This document shows positions 27,659 through 37,824 of a stretch of 64,000 bases of DNA, one piece after another. The DNA is taken from positions 1-64,000 of the forward strand of contig NZ_JAGGNW010000006.1 in the NCBI RefSeq assembly GCF_018614875.1. Reading direction: 5' to 3'. The notes below the pieces were generated by a model. It worked only from the letters and a program-made list of their open reading frames with translations, had not been told where the DNA came from and made no database searches. Source of the stretch: Variovorax paradoxus. GTDB lineage: Bacteria > Pseudomonadota > Gammaproteobacteria > Burkholderiales > Burkholderiaceae_C. Made by a program: the position numbers and the translations under genes. How positions within the stretch are numbered: position 1 is the first letter of the stretch; every line of letters begins with the position of its first letter.

Positions 27659-28147
27659 ATGACCGGCATCTACGACTTCGAAGCCAACCAGATCGATGGC
27701 AGCAACGTGAAGCTCTCGGACTTCCGGGGCAAGGTGCTGCTGATCGTCAACACGGCCAGCCAATGCGGCTTCACGCCGCAGTTCGCCGGGCTCGAGGAGC
27801 TGCACGAAAAGTACGCCGGCCAGGGGCTCGTGGTGCTGGGCTTTCCGTCGAACCAGTTCGGCTCGCAAGACCCCGGCACCAACGAGGAAATCGGCGCGTT
27901 CTGCACCAAGAATTACGGCGTGAGTTTTCCGATGATGGAGAAGATCGAGGTCAACGGCAGCAACGCCGCGCCGCTCTACCAGTGGCTCACCAAGGAGAAG
28001 CCGGGCCTGCTGGGCAGCACCGCCATCAAGTGGAACTTCACCAAGTTCCTGGTCGGGCGCGACGGGCAGGTGCGCAAGCGCTATGCGCCGCTCGACACGC
28101 CCGCTTCACTCGCGCGCGACATCGAGGCAGCGCTGGCGGCGGCTTGA
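27659..28147 (+). CDS. Glutathione peroxidase-like thiol peroxidase
   Basis: A 162-residue cytosolic peroxidase. The active-site cysteine is Cys36 in IVNTASQCGF (no selenocysteine). The Gln and Trp partners are in GFPSNQFGSQDPG and IKWNFTKFLV. It reduces hydroperoxides with thioredoxin or glutathione. ATG at 27659 fits the family N-terminus (MTGIYDFEA). Confidence 0.95.
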   Translation: MTGIYDFEANQIDGSNVKLSDFRGKVLLIVNTASQCGFTPQFAGLEELHEKYAGQGLVVLGFPSNQFGSQDPGTNEEIGAFCTKNYGVSFPMMEKIEVNGSNAAPLYQWLTKEKPGLLGSTAIKWNFTKFLVGRDGQVRKRYAPLDTPASLARDIEAALAAA

Positions 28148-28153
28148 GGCCGG

Positions 28154-28588
28154 TCAGAAGCGGAAACTGGCCGTCTTGGAGCCACCGCCGACCGTCACCG
28201 CCTGGCTCTTGGCATTCCCGCCGGTCGTGGTGGCATCGATGGTGTAGCGCCCCGCGGGCAGGTCGACCAGGCAGACCGGCCCGTTGGCGCGCAATGCCAG
28301 CGAAGGCGCGCCATCGGCGCCCTTGATGTCGACCTGGACATCCGCCAGGTAGGCGCCGTCGGCGCGCGCGAAAAGCAGCGCGAGCGGATGGTCTTTCATG
28401 GCCGCGCGTATCGCGGTCGATTCGTCCGAGCCGATGCCGCCGCAGACATAGCGCACCGCGCCCTCGCCTTTCCATTGCGGCATGGCCGACTGGGCCTGCA
28501 CTGCGAAGACGCCGGCCGCGCAGGCGAAAGCCAGCAAGGCATGCCGCAGGTTCTTGGAGGCGATGAAAGCTGAAACAGAAGAAGACAT
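28154..28588 (-). CDS. Secreted hypothetical protein
   Basis: A 144-residue protein with a signal peptide (about residues 1-33, cleavage after VQAQ) and a small beta-rich mature part. That part ends with a fold resembling carboxypeptidase-regulatory or Ig-like domains (VCLVDLPAGRYTIDATTTGG). Function unknown. Convergent with the peroxidase gene, 6 bases apart. Confidence 0.75.
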   Translation of the reverse strand: MSSSVSAFIASKNLRHALLAFACAAGVFAVQAQSAMPQWKGEGAVRYVCGGIGSDESTAIRAAMKDHPLALLFARADGAYLADVQVDIKGADGAPSLALRANGPVCLVDLPAGRYTIDATTTGGNAKSQAVTVGGGSKTASFRF

Positions 28589-28677
28589 GAGACTTGCTCC
28601 TTGGAAAATCGGTGCCGCAATGATGCGGCGCGAAACCTTTGGATGCGAGTCGGACCAGCGCGCGCTTCGGTGTGCGA

Positions 28678-29910
28678 TCAGGCCGCCGACAGCGCCGCGT
28701 CCAGCAACTCCACCCAGTGCCGCACGGGCGTGTCCAGGCTGCCGCTTTGCAGGTGCGTGATGCAGCCGATGTTGGCCGAGGCGATGACGCTGGGCTGCAG
28801 CTGCCTCAGATGCTCCAGCTTGCGGTCGCGCAGCGGATAGGCGAGTTCGGGCTGCAGCACCGAGTAGGTGCCGGCCGAACCGCAGCACAGGTGCGATTCG
28901 TTCATGGCCACGCGCACGTCGAAGCCGAGTGCGCGCAAATGCGTTTCGACGCCGCCGCGCAGCTTCTGGCCGTGCTGCAGCGTGCACGGCGGGTGGTAGG
29001 CGACCACGCCCTGCGGCGCGTGCACGCGCGCCTTCAGGGCAGGCACCAGATCGGGCAGCAGCTCGCTCAGGTCGCGCGTCAGTTCGCTGATGCGCGTCGC
29101 CTTGGCGGCATAGGCCGCGTCGTGCTGCAGGATGTGGCCGTACTCGCGCACGGTGACGCCGCAGCCCGAGGCGTTCATCACGATGGCTTCGACTTCGTTG
29201 CGCTCGACCAGCGGCCACCAGGCGTCGATGTTGGCGCGCATCTGCGCCTTGCCGCCCTCCTGGTCGTTGAGGTGAAACTTGACGGCGCCGCAGCAGCCGG
29301 CCTCGGGCGCGACCACGGCCTGGATGCCGGCCGCATCGAGCACGCGCGCGGTGGCGCTGTTGATGTTGGGCATCATCGACGGCTGCACGCAGCCCGCGAG
29401 CATCAGCACCTTGCGCGCATGCGTGGCGGTGGGCCATGCGCCGGCCTCCTGCCTGGCCGGCACCTTGGCCTTGAGCCCATCGGGCAAGAGGCCGCGCACC
29501 GACTGGCCGAGCTTCATCGCCGGGCCGAACAGCGGCGACGGAATCCCTTCCTTCAGCAGCCAGCGCGTGGCCGATTCCATGGCGGGGCGCGGCACTTTCT
29601 CGTCGACGATCTTGCGGCCGATGTCGACCAGGTGGCCGTACTGCACGCCGCTCGGGCAGGTGCTCTCGCAGTTGCGGCAGGTCAGGCAGCGGTCGAGGTG
29701 CAGCTGCGTGCTGCGCGTGGGGGCCTTGCCTTCGAGCACTTGCTTGATCAGGTAGATGCGGCCGCGCGGACCGTCGAGCTCGTCGCCGAGCAGCTGGTAG
29801 GTGGGACAGGTGGCGGTGCAGAAGCCGCAGTGCACGCACTTGCGCAGGATGGCTTCGGCCTCGCGGCCTTCGTCGGTGTCGCGGAATTCGGGGGCGAGTT
29901 CGGTTTGCAT
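28678..29910 (-). CDS. glcF: Glycolate oxidase iron-sulfur subunit GlcF
   Basis: A 410-residue electron-transfer subunit of the membrane-associated glycolate dehydrogenase. Two 4Fe-4S motifs are at CVHCGFCTATCP and CLTCRNCESTCPSG. Two CCG domains follow (LAGCVQPSMMPN ... GCCGA and HPPCTLQH ... CCGSAG). Last gene of glcDEF, 20 bases after glcE. Confidence 0.95.
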   Translation of the reverse strand: MQTELAPEFRDTDEGREAEAILRKCVHCGFCTATCPTYQLLGDELDGPRGRIYLIKQVLEGKAPTRSTQLHLDRCLTCRNCESTCPSGVQYGHLVDIGRKIVDEKVPRPAMESATRWLLKEGIPSPLFGPAMKLGQSVRGLLPDGLKAKVPARQEAGAWPTATHARKVLMLAGCVQPSMMPNINSATARVLDAAGIQAVVAPEAGCCGAVKFHLNDQEGGKAQMRANIDAWWPLVERNEVEAIVMNASGCGVTVREYGHILQHDAAYAAKATRISELTRDLSELLPDLVPALKARVHAPQGVVAYHPPCTLQHGQKLRGGVETHLRALGFDVRVAMNESHLCCGSAGTYSVLQPELAYPLRDRKLEHLRQLQPSVIASANIGCITHLQSGSLDTPVRHWVELLDAALSAA

Positions 29911-29930
29911 CGCGGGATTTCTTGGTTTTT

Positions 29931-31052
29931 TTAAGCGCCGGCGAGCAACCGTGCGCGATCGAAGATGCGGTGCGGATCGAACTCGTGCATCAGCGCGTGG
30001 TGGATGCGGGCCACGGGCGCGCTCAATGCGTCGAAGCGCGGCACGCGGCTGTCCGCCGCATGGCCGGCGGGCAGGCGAAACAGCGTGGCATGCCCGCCGA
30101 CGGCATGCGCGGCTTCGCGGATGAGGGATGCCCGCTCGGGCGGGGCCTTGTACCAGCGCTGCCCGCCGTGCCATTCGATCAAGGGCGCGCCGCCGTCGGC
30201 CAATGCAAGCGGCGGAGCGGTCTGCGGCACGGAGAGGCGCCAGAGCGCGGTCGAGTGGCCATTGGCGTCGGCGGCGAACCATGGAAACTGCTGGTCGCGC
30301 AGCGCTTGCCAGTCGGCGGCGGCAGCGGCGTTGTCCCTGCGCTCGCCGCCCAGATGCGCGCAAGCGGCTTCCACCGCCGCGACCGCGCCGCGCAGGCGCA
30401 GCTGCAAGACGCCGGCGCCTGCCTGCTCGAACCAGCAACTCGCGTTCAGCGGCAGCGGCCGGCCGCCCCACTCGTTGAGCAGGCGCAGCGCATCCGCCTG
30501 GCTGCAGGCGAAGACCAGCGTGGCCTCGGCCGGCGCGACGGGCAGCACCTTGAGGCTCACCTCGGCAATGACGCCCAGCGTGCCGAGCGAGCCCGCCAGC
30601 ACGCGCGAAACGTCGTAGCCGGCCACGTTCTTCATCACCTGGCCGCCGAAGCTCAGCACTTCGCCGCGCCCGTTGACGAGCCTGGCGCCCAGCACGTAGT
30701 CGCGCATCGCGCCCACGCTGGCGCGCGCCGGGCCGCTGAGCCCGGCAGCCACCATGCCGCCCACGGTGCTTGCGCCAGCCACGCCGAAGTGCGGCGGCTC
30801 GAAGGGCAGGCACTGCCCTTCTTCGGCCAGCACGGCTTCGAGCTCGGCGAGCGGCGTGCCGGCACGCACGGTGACGACAAGTTCGCTGGGTTCGTAGCTG
30901 GTGACGCCGGTGAGCCCGGTGGTGCCCAGGATGTCGCCGTGCGGCGTCTCGCCATGGAAGTCCTTGGTGCCGCCACCGCGGATGCGGAGCGGCGTGGCAT
31001 CGGCGGCCGCGGCGCGAATGCGCTCGGCGATCTGGCTGAGGGCGGGTTCCAT
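29931..31052 (-). CDS. glcE: Glycolate oxidase FAD-binding subunit GlcE
   Basis: A 373-residue FAD-binding-4 (PCMH-type) protein. It has the PP-loop segment PLRIRGGGTKDFHG, the GVAGASTVGGMVAAGLSGP motif, and GQVMKNVAGYDVSRVLAGS. It is shorter than GlcD, as usual. The start at 31052 is 23 bases after the glcD stop. Confidence 0.94.
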   Translation of the reverse strand: MEPALSQIAERIRAAAADATPLRIRGGGTKDFHGETPHGDILGTTGLTGVTSYEPSELVVTVRAGTPLAELEAVLAEEGQCLPFEPPHFGVAGASTVGGMVAAGLSGPARASVGAMRDYVLGARLVNGRGEVLSFGGQVMKNVAGYDVSRVLAGSLGTLGVIAEVSLKVLPVAPAEATLVFACSQADALRLLNEWGGRPLPLNASCWFEQAGAGVLQLRLRGAVAAVEAACAHLGGERRDNAAAAADWQALRDQQFPWFAADANGHSTALWRLSVPQTAPPLALADGGAPLIEWHGGQRWYKAPPERASLIREAAHAVGGHATLFRLPAGHAADSRVPRFDALSAPVARIHHALMHEFDPHRIFDRARLLAGA

Positions 31053-31075
31053 GGTCTGTCTTCTTGCTGTCGTTC

Positions 31076-32578
31076 TCAGAAGCGGGGCAAATCGGGATGC
31101 GGCAGCCTGCCGCCGCGCACCACCTGCTTGCCGTATTCGGCACAGCGCTGCAGCGTGGGAATCGCCTTGCCGGGATTCAGCAGGCCGGCCGGATCGAAGG
31201 CCCGCTTGACGCCGAACATCTGCTCGTTCTCGGCCGCGGTGAACTGCACACACATGCTGTTGAGCTTTTCCACGCCCACGCCATGTTCGCCCGACACGGT
31301 GCCGCCCATGGCCACGCTGGTCTCGAGGATGTCGGCGCCGAAGAGCTCGCATCGGTGCAGCTCGTCGGGATCGTTGGCGTCGAACAGCACCAGCGGATGC
31401 AGGTTGCCGTCGCCTGCGTGGAACACGTTGCAGCAGCGCAGGTTGTACTTCTTCTCCATCTGCTGGATGGCCAGCAGGATGTCAGCCAGGCGCTTGCGCG
31501 GAATGGTGGAGTCCAGGCACATGTAGTCGGGGCTGATGCGGCCCGACGCCGGAAAGGCGTTCTTGCGGCCGCTCCAGAACTTCATGCGTTCGTCTTCGCT
31601 GGTGCTCACCGCAATGGCGGTGGCGCCGGAGGAACGCAGCACGGCCGTCATGCGGCCGATTTCTTCTTCCACCTCTTCGGCGGTGCCGTCGGATTCGCAC
31701 AGCAGGATCGCGGCCGCATCGAGGTCGTAGCCCGCGTGCACGAAGTCTTCGACGGCAGCGGTCATCGGCTTGTCCATCATCTCGAGCCCGGCCGGGATGA
31801 TGCCGGCCGCGATCACCGCGGCCACCGCATCGCCGGCTTTGCGCACGTCGTCGAAGCTGGCCATGATGCAGCGCGCGAGCTGCGGCTTGGGCACCAGCTT
31901 GACGGTGACTTCAGTGGTCACGGCCAGCATGCCTTCGCTGCCGATGACGAGCGCGAGCAGGTCCAGGCCCGGCGCGTCGAGCGCCTCGCCGCCGAATTCG
32001 ATGGCGTCGCCCTCGGCCGTGAAGCCGCGCACGCGCAGCACGTTGTGCAGCGTGAGGCCGTACTTCAGGCAGTGCACGCCGCCCGAGTTCTCGGCCACGT
32101 TGCCGCCGATGGTGCAGGCGATCTGGCTCGACGGATCGGGCGCGTAGTAGAGGTTGAAGGGCGCGGCGGCTTCGCTGATGGCGAGGTTGCGCACGCCGCA
32201 CTCCACCACGGCCGTGCGGCTCACCGGATCGATCTTCAGGATGCGGTTGAACTTGGCGAGCGACAGCGTCACGCCCAGCGCATGCGGCATGGCGCCGCCC
32301 GAGAGCCCGGTGCCCGCGCCGCGCGCCACCACGGGCACGCCGAGCTGGTGGCAGGTGCGCAGCACGGCGGCGACCTGCGCTTCGGTCTCGGGCAGGGCCA
32401 CCACCAGCGGGCGCTGCCGGTAGGCGGTGAGGCCGTCGCATTCGTAGGGCGTGGTGTCCTCGGCATGCCAGATCAGCGCGTGGGCCGGCAGGTGGGCCTG
32501 CAGCGCGTGCACGATCTGCGACTGGCGCTCGGTTTTCTGCAGCGAATCGTGCTGGTGGGCGGTGAGCGGCGCGTTCAT
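31076..32578 (-). CDS. glcD: Glycolate oxidase catalytic subunit GlcD
   Basis: A 500-residue FAD-linked oxidase converting glycolate (and D-lactate) to the 2-oxo acid. The FAD-binding part includes PVVARGAGTGLSGGAMPH and CTIGGNVAENSGGVHCLKYG. The C-terminal FAD-oxidase domain has VFHAGDGNLHP and GTVSGEHGVGVEK. First gene of glcDEF; no glcG, glcB or dedicated glcC regulator is adjacent. Confidence 0.95.
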   Translation of the reverse strand: MNAPLTAHQHDSLQKTERQSQIVHALQAHLPAHALIWHAEDTTPYECDGLTAYRQRPLVVALPETEAQVAAVLRTCHQLGVPVVARGAGTGLSGGAMPHALGVTLSLAKFNRILKIDPVSRTAVVECGVRNLAISEAAAPFNLYYAPDPSSQIACTIGGNVAENSGGVHCLKYGLTLHNVLRVRGFTAEGDAIEFGGEALDAPGLDLLALVIGSEGMLAVTTEVTVKLVPKPQLARCIMASFDDVRKAGDAVAAVIAAGIIPAGLEMMDKPMTAAVEDFVHAGYDLDAAAILLCESDGTAEEVEEEIGRMTAVLRSSGATAIAVSTSEDERMKFWSGRKNAFPASGRISPDYMCLDSTIPRKRLADILLAIQQMEKKYNLRCCNVFHAGDGNLHPLVLFDANDPDELHRCELFGADILETSVAMGGTVSGEHGVGVEKLNSMCVQFTAAENEQMFGVKRAFDPAGLLNPGKAIPTLQRCAEYGKQVVRGGRLPHPDLPRF

Positions 32579-32726
32579 GTGCGTTTATGTCTCGTGGTGC
32601 CCAGCACTCTACGCAAATGCGGCGCGGCCGGGTTGAAGCTTTTTCGCGCCGGGCTTGAGAGAACTTCGCCGGCCGGCCGCGCGCCCGGCCCAGGCCGGGC
32701 TCAGCCGGGCCGCGTCCGGGGTGCGT

Positions 32727-33608
32727 TCATTTCATGCTCTGCGCCAGCCAGTCGACAAAAGCCGCGCATTCCCAGCGGTCGAGCGTGCCGGGCTGCCAGC
32801 AGATGGTGTGGCGGTGCGGCGATGGCACGGGCCGGTCGGAGAGCGGCACCAGCCGGCCCGATTCGAACCAGGCGGCGCCCATCCTCTGGCGCACCAGCGC
32901 CACGCCGAAGCCGCTCGCGGCCGCGTCGTAGACCAGGCCCAGGTCGTTGAACTGGGAGCCGACATGCGGCTCGGGCTGGTCGATGCCGCAGCTTGCGAAC
33001 CAGGTGCTCCAGGGTTCGAGCGGGCTGCGGATCAGCCGCGCGTTCGCGATCTGGGCGGCGGTGCAAAAGCCGTCGAACGGCCCGAATTCGTTGAGATAGC
33101 TCGGGCTGCAGGCGGGCAGCACTTCTTCTTCGAGCAGCAGCCGGTGTTCGCAGTCGGCATACGCGCCGCTGCCGTAGCGCACTTCGAGGTCGGCCTGCTC
33201 GGCCGTCACGTCGAGCAGCGGAATCGACACCTGCAGCACCAGCTCGATGTCCGGGTAGATGTTGCGGAACAGCTCGAGCCGAGGCATCAGGAACACACGG
33301 CTGAAGGTGGGCGTGACGGCGATGCGCAGGCGCGTGGCGCGCGCCGCCGCGTTGCCGAGCGGCGTGGCCTGCAGCGCCGCGAGGCCGGTGCGCACGTTGG
33401 CGAGATAGGCCGCGCCGTCGGCCGTGAGGCTGAAGTCGCTGCGGCCGAAGAGCTTGAAGCCCACGTGCGCCTCGAGCTGGCGGATGCGATGGCTCACGGC
33501 GCTGGCCGTAACACACAGCTCGTCGGCCGCGCGGCCGGCGTGCCGCAGCCGGGCCAGGGCCTCGAAGGTGAGCAGGCACTGGATCGGCGGGATGTGCTGG
33601 AGGGCCAT
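32727..33608 (-). CDS. LysR-type transcriptional regulator (GcvA-like)
   Basis: A 293-residue LysR regulator. It has an N-terminal helix-turn-helix (PPIQCLLTFEALARLRHAGR through CVTASAVSHRIRQLE) and a periplasmic-binding-like effector domain. The HTH segment resembles GcvA/AmpR types. It lies 11 bases downstream of the SMP-30 gene on the same strand, so it may control that gene or glcDEF just beyond; the target is not shown. Confidence 0.88.
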   Translation of the reverse strand: MALQHIPPIQCLLTFEALARLRHAGRAADELCVTASAVSHRIRQLEAHVGFKLFGRSDFSLTADGAAYLANVRTGLAALQATPLGNAAARATRLRIAVTPTFSRVFLMPRLELFRNIYPDIELVLQVSIPLLDVTAEQADLEVRYGSGAYADCEHRLLLEEEVLPACSPSYLNEFGPFDGFCTAAQIANARLIRSPLEPWSTWFASCGIDQPEPHVGSQFNDLGLVYDAAASGFGVALVRQRMGAAWFESGRLVPLSDRPVPSPHRHTICWQPGTLDRWECAAFVDWLAQSMK

Positions 33609-33619
33609 GCGGGGCCCGC

Positions 33620-34552
33620 TCAATCTTCGAAGAAGGCGACCGGCAGGCCGGGCGTGTCGACGCGCATCGAAATGACCATGCCCGATGCCGGAAACCGCTC
33701 GATCTCCGCGGCGGGGCGGCCCTTGCGCCCGCTGGTGACGAAGAGCGTCTTCAGGTCGTCGCCGCCGAAGCAGGGCATGGTCGGGCATTGGACCGGAACG
33801 GGAACGGCGGCCACCATTTCGCCCGACGGTGCGAAGCGCAGCAACTGGGCGCCTTCGAACATCGCGACCCAGTAGTGACCCTGCGCATCGACGGTGGCGC
33901 CGTCGGGGCGGCCCCCGTAGCGCACGGGCGAATCGGGCGTCCAGCCTTCGGGCTTGGCGTCGAACTGGTGGAACACGCGGGGATGCGAGAGCGCGTTGGC
34001 CTCGGCGTCCCAGTCCCAGGCGCGCACCTGGTGCGCGGGCGTATCGGCCCAGTAGAGCGTGCGCGCGTCGGGTGAAAACGCGAGCCCGTTGGCCGTCGTC
34101 ACCTGGTTGGACATGAGCCTGAGGGCCGGCGCCGCGCCGGTGCCGGGGCGCGCATCGAGGCAATAGAGTGCGGCGTTGGCGCGGTCCTTGGCTTCGTTGA
34201 TGGAGCCGCTCCAGAAGCGGCCGAGCGCATCGCACTTGCCGTCGTTGAAACGCATGGTGCGCATGTCGTGTTCCACGCGCGCCATCGCAACCAGCTCGCC
34301 GCCCCACTCGCGCGCCCGGTAGATGCCGTCGCGCAGCGCGATCACGAGGCCGCCGCTGCGCGCCGGCGCCATGCAGCCGGGCTCGGTGGACAAGGCCCAG
34401 CGCTCGACCTTGGCGGATGGCGTTCCGATGTCGCCGCGGGTGCGCAACACGGCGCGGCCCGGGATGTCGAGCCAGTACAGGGCGCGTTCCCGCGGATGCC
34501 AGAACGGCGATTCGCCGAGTTCGCAGAGGCTGTTGTCGATGGAGGTCCACAT
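33620..34552 (-). CDS. SMP-30/gluconolactonase family sugar lactonase
   Basis: A 310-residue six-bladed beta-propeller. Metal-ligand and family segments are LCELGESPFWHPRERALYWLD (about residues 8-28; Glu in GESP), MRFNDGKCDALGRFW, NGLAFSPDARTLYWADT and PDGATVDAQGHYWVA. It hydrolyses sugar-acid lactones. Start at 34552 (MWTSIDN) fits the family; upstream in-frame codons run into the terminator. Confidence 0.92.
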   Translation of the reverse strand: MWTSIDNSLCELGESPFWHPRERALYWLDIPGRAVLRTRGDIGTPSAKVERWALSTEPGCMAPARSGGLVIALRDGIYRAREWGGELVAMARVEHDMRTMRFNDGKCDALGRFWSGSINEAKDRANAALYCLDARPGTGAAPALRLMSNQVTTANGLAFSPDARTLYWADTPAHQVRAWDWDAEANALSHPRVFHQFDAKPEGWTPDSPVRYGGRPDGATVDAQGHYWVAMFEGAQLLRFAPSGEMVAAVPVPVQCPTMPCFGGDDLKTLFVTSGRKGRPAAEIERFPASGMVISMRVDTPGLPVAFFED

Positions 34553-34604
34553 GCCCGGAATTGTGCATGGGCATGCATCACCGCTCCAGAGGAAAAACGC
34601 GGGC

Positions 34605-34641
34605 AAAAAAAAGCCCGCTGGCGCCGAAGCGCTCGCGGGCT
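34605..34641 (-). terminator. Intrinsic terminator of the glnK-amtB transcript
   Basis: On the minus strand AGCCCGC and GCGGGCT form a 7-bp stem around a GC-rich loop, followed by an eight-T run (34605-34612). It lies about 180 bases downstream of amtB and just before the SMP-30 gene. Confidence 0.8.
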
Positions 34642-34729
34642 GAACATCCAAAGGAGACCTCGCTGAAAAGAGTTCCTGTTTTTTTTCTTCTTCTTGTCAC
34701 CAGCCCCCGCACCGCATGCCTTCTTCGTG

Positions 34730-34815
34730 AAACACCGCGGAACCGGCTCTGCCGGGCCGCTGGTGTTGCCCCCAGCAGGGGGGTGGGCGAAGCGACACGA
34801 AGTGCGCGAAGACTG
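34730..34815. repeat. Copy 2 of the intergenic repeat, longer form
   Basis: The core GCGACACGAAGTGCGCG is at 34792-34808. It is preceded by a GC-rich imperfect palindrome (TTGCCCCCAGCAGGGGGGTG) and followed by a G-run, within the amtB 3' region. I recall very similar sequence in many Comamonadaceae intergenic regions; the count here is two copies. Confidence 0.6.
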
Positions 34816-34820
34816 GGGGG

Positions 34821-36356
34821 TTACCGGTTATATGCGGTCTCGCCGTGCGCGGAGATGTCGAGGCCTTCGCGCTCTTCTTCTTCCGACACACGCAGGCCGA
34901 TGGTGAGGTCGGCGATCTTGAAGGCGATGAATGCCACCACGCCGGACCACACGATGGTCAGCAGCACGCCCTTGAGCTGGATCCAGACCTGGGCACCGAT
35001 GCCGTTGGACACCACGCTGGCCGTGACCCAGTCGCCCACGAGGCCGGGGCCGCCGAGTGCCTGGGTGTTGAACACGCCGGTGAGCAGCGCGCCGACGATA
35101 CCGCCGACACCGTGCACGCCGAACACGTCGAGCGAGTCGTCCGCGCCGAGCAGCTTCTTGAGGCCGTTGACACCCCAGAGGCAGGCGAAGCCGGCGATGA
35201 AGCCGATGATGATGGCGCCCATCAGGCCGACGTTGCCGGCGGCCGGGGTGATGGCCACGAGGCCTGCAACGGCGCCCGAAGCGGCACCCAGCATCGAGGC
35301 CTTGCCGCGCATCAGCGCTTCACCGATGCACCATGCGAGCACGGCCGCGGCGGTGGCCGAGAAGGTGTTCATGAAGGCGAGCACGGCGCTGGTGCCGGCT
35401 TCGAGGGCCGAACCCGCGTTGAAGCCGAACCAGCCGACCCACAGCAGCGAGGCGCCGACCATGGTGAGCGTGAGCGAGTGCGGCGTGAAGGACTCCTTGC
35501 CGTAGCCCACGCGCTTGCCGATCACATAGGCACCGACCAGGCCGGCGACGGCGGCGTTGATGTGCACCACGGTGCCGCCTGCGAAGTCGAGCGCGCCCCA
35601 TTGCCAGATCAGGCCGGCCTTGCCATTCATGGCGTCGACCACGTCCTTGCTGGCATAGGCGTCCGGGCCCATCCAGAACCAGACCATGTGCGCGAGCGGC
35701 GCATAGCTGAAGGTGAACCAGATCACCATGAACAGCAGCACGGCCGAGAACTTGGCGCGCTCCGCGAAGGCACCCACGATCAGGCAGCAGGTGATGCCGG
35801 CGAAGGTGGCCTGGAAGGCGGCGAACAGCAGCTCGGGGATGTAGACGCCCTTGCTGAAGGTGGCGCCGGGCGCGAACACGCCGGTGGCCGGATCGAAGAT
35901 CCCCTTCATGAAGAGCCGGTCGAATCCGCCGAAGAAGGCGTTCCCCTCGGTGAACGCAAGGCTGTAGCCGTAGATGAGCCACAGCACCACGATCATCGAG
36001 AAGGTGACCATCACCTGCATCAGCACCGACAGCATGTTCTTGCTGCGCACCAGGCCGCCGTAGAACAGGGCCAGGCCGGGGATGGTCATCATGATGACGA
36101 GCAGCGTGGACAGCATCATCCAGCTGGTGTCACCCTTGTTGAAGGAAGGAGCGGCAGCAGGAGCCGCGGCGGGCGCTGCTTCGGCAGCGGCAGCAGGTGC
36201 GGCGGCGGCCGGGGCCGCGGCGGGTGCCGGAGCGGCGGCTGCGGGCGCCGATGCCGCCGGCGCTTCGGCCGTGGCAGCGGGCGCCTGGGCGAAGCTCGCC
36301 GTGCCTGCGGCGAGCAGGCTCAGGCCGAGCGCGAGAGAAACAAGCAGTTTTTTCAT
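34821..36356 (-). CDS. amtB: Ammonium transporter AmtB
   Basis: A 511-residue ammonium channel with a signal peptide (about 1-23), an Ala/Pro-rich linker (about 24-70) and eleven membrane helices. Family segments: DTSWMMLSTLLVIMMTIPGL, LALFYGGLVRSKN, FGVHGVGGIVGALLTG with the conserved pore histidine. The linker is longer than in E. coli AmtB and of low complexity. It follows glnK by 21 bases and is expected to be blocked by its PII partner under nitrogen sufficiency. Confidence 0.95.
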   Translation of the reverse strand: MKKLLVSLALGLSLLAAGTASFAQAPAATAEAPAASAPAAAAPAPAAAPAAAAPAAAAEAAPAAAPAAAPSFNKGDTSWMMLSTLLVIMMTIPGLALFYGGLVRSKNMLSVLMQVMVTFSMIVVLWLIYGYSLAFTEGNAFFGGFDRLFMKGIFDPATGVFAPGATFSKGVYIPELLFAAFQATFAGITCCLIVGAFAERAKFSAVLLFMVIWFTFSYAPLAHMVWFWMGPDAYASKDVVDAMNGKAGLIWQWGALDFAGGTVVHINAAVAGLVGAYVIGKRVGYGKESFTPHSLTLTMVGASLLWVGWFGFNAGSALEAGTSAVLAFMNTFSATAAAVLAWCIGEALMRGKASMLGAASGAVAGLVAITPAAGNVGLMGAIIIGFIAGFACLWGVNGLKKLLGADDSLDVFGVHGVGGIVGALLTGVFNTQALGGPGLVGDWVTASVVSNGIGAQVWIQLKGVLLTIVWSGVVAFIAFKIADLTIGLRVSEEEEREGLDISAHGETAYNR

Positions 36357-36377
36357 GGTTGTTTTTTTTGGGCTGAA

Positions 36378-37608
<1,231 letters not shown>

Positions 37609-37654
37609 CGAGGCTCCTCGGAGTTGGTTGGATTGTTGGGGGACACCGTCCCGT

Positions 37655-37670
37655 AGCAGGGAGCGTGCCA
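37655..37670 (-). promoter_or_regulatory. Sigma-54 type promoter for porin-glnK-amtB
   Basis: On the minus strand the sequence is TGGCACGCTCCCTGCT. GG and GC are separated by exactly 10 bases, matching the -24/-12 pattern, and the site lies about 47 bases before the porin start. RpoN with NtrC is the expected activator; no convincing NtrC site was resolved. Confidence 0.7.
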
Positions 37671-37824
37671 AAGTGCACGTTTTGCCCGCAGGCGAGCGGC
37701 AACCCCGGCGCACCCAAGTTCCGGGAACCAGTTACAGCGTGTTTTGTTTGCAATGCCTTGCGAGGCGTTGCGGTGCATGAGCCCGACCAAAAACGGGCGC
37801 ACCACAATGGGGAGAGGGAGAGAA

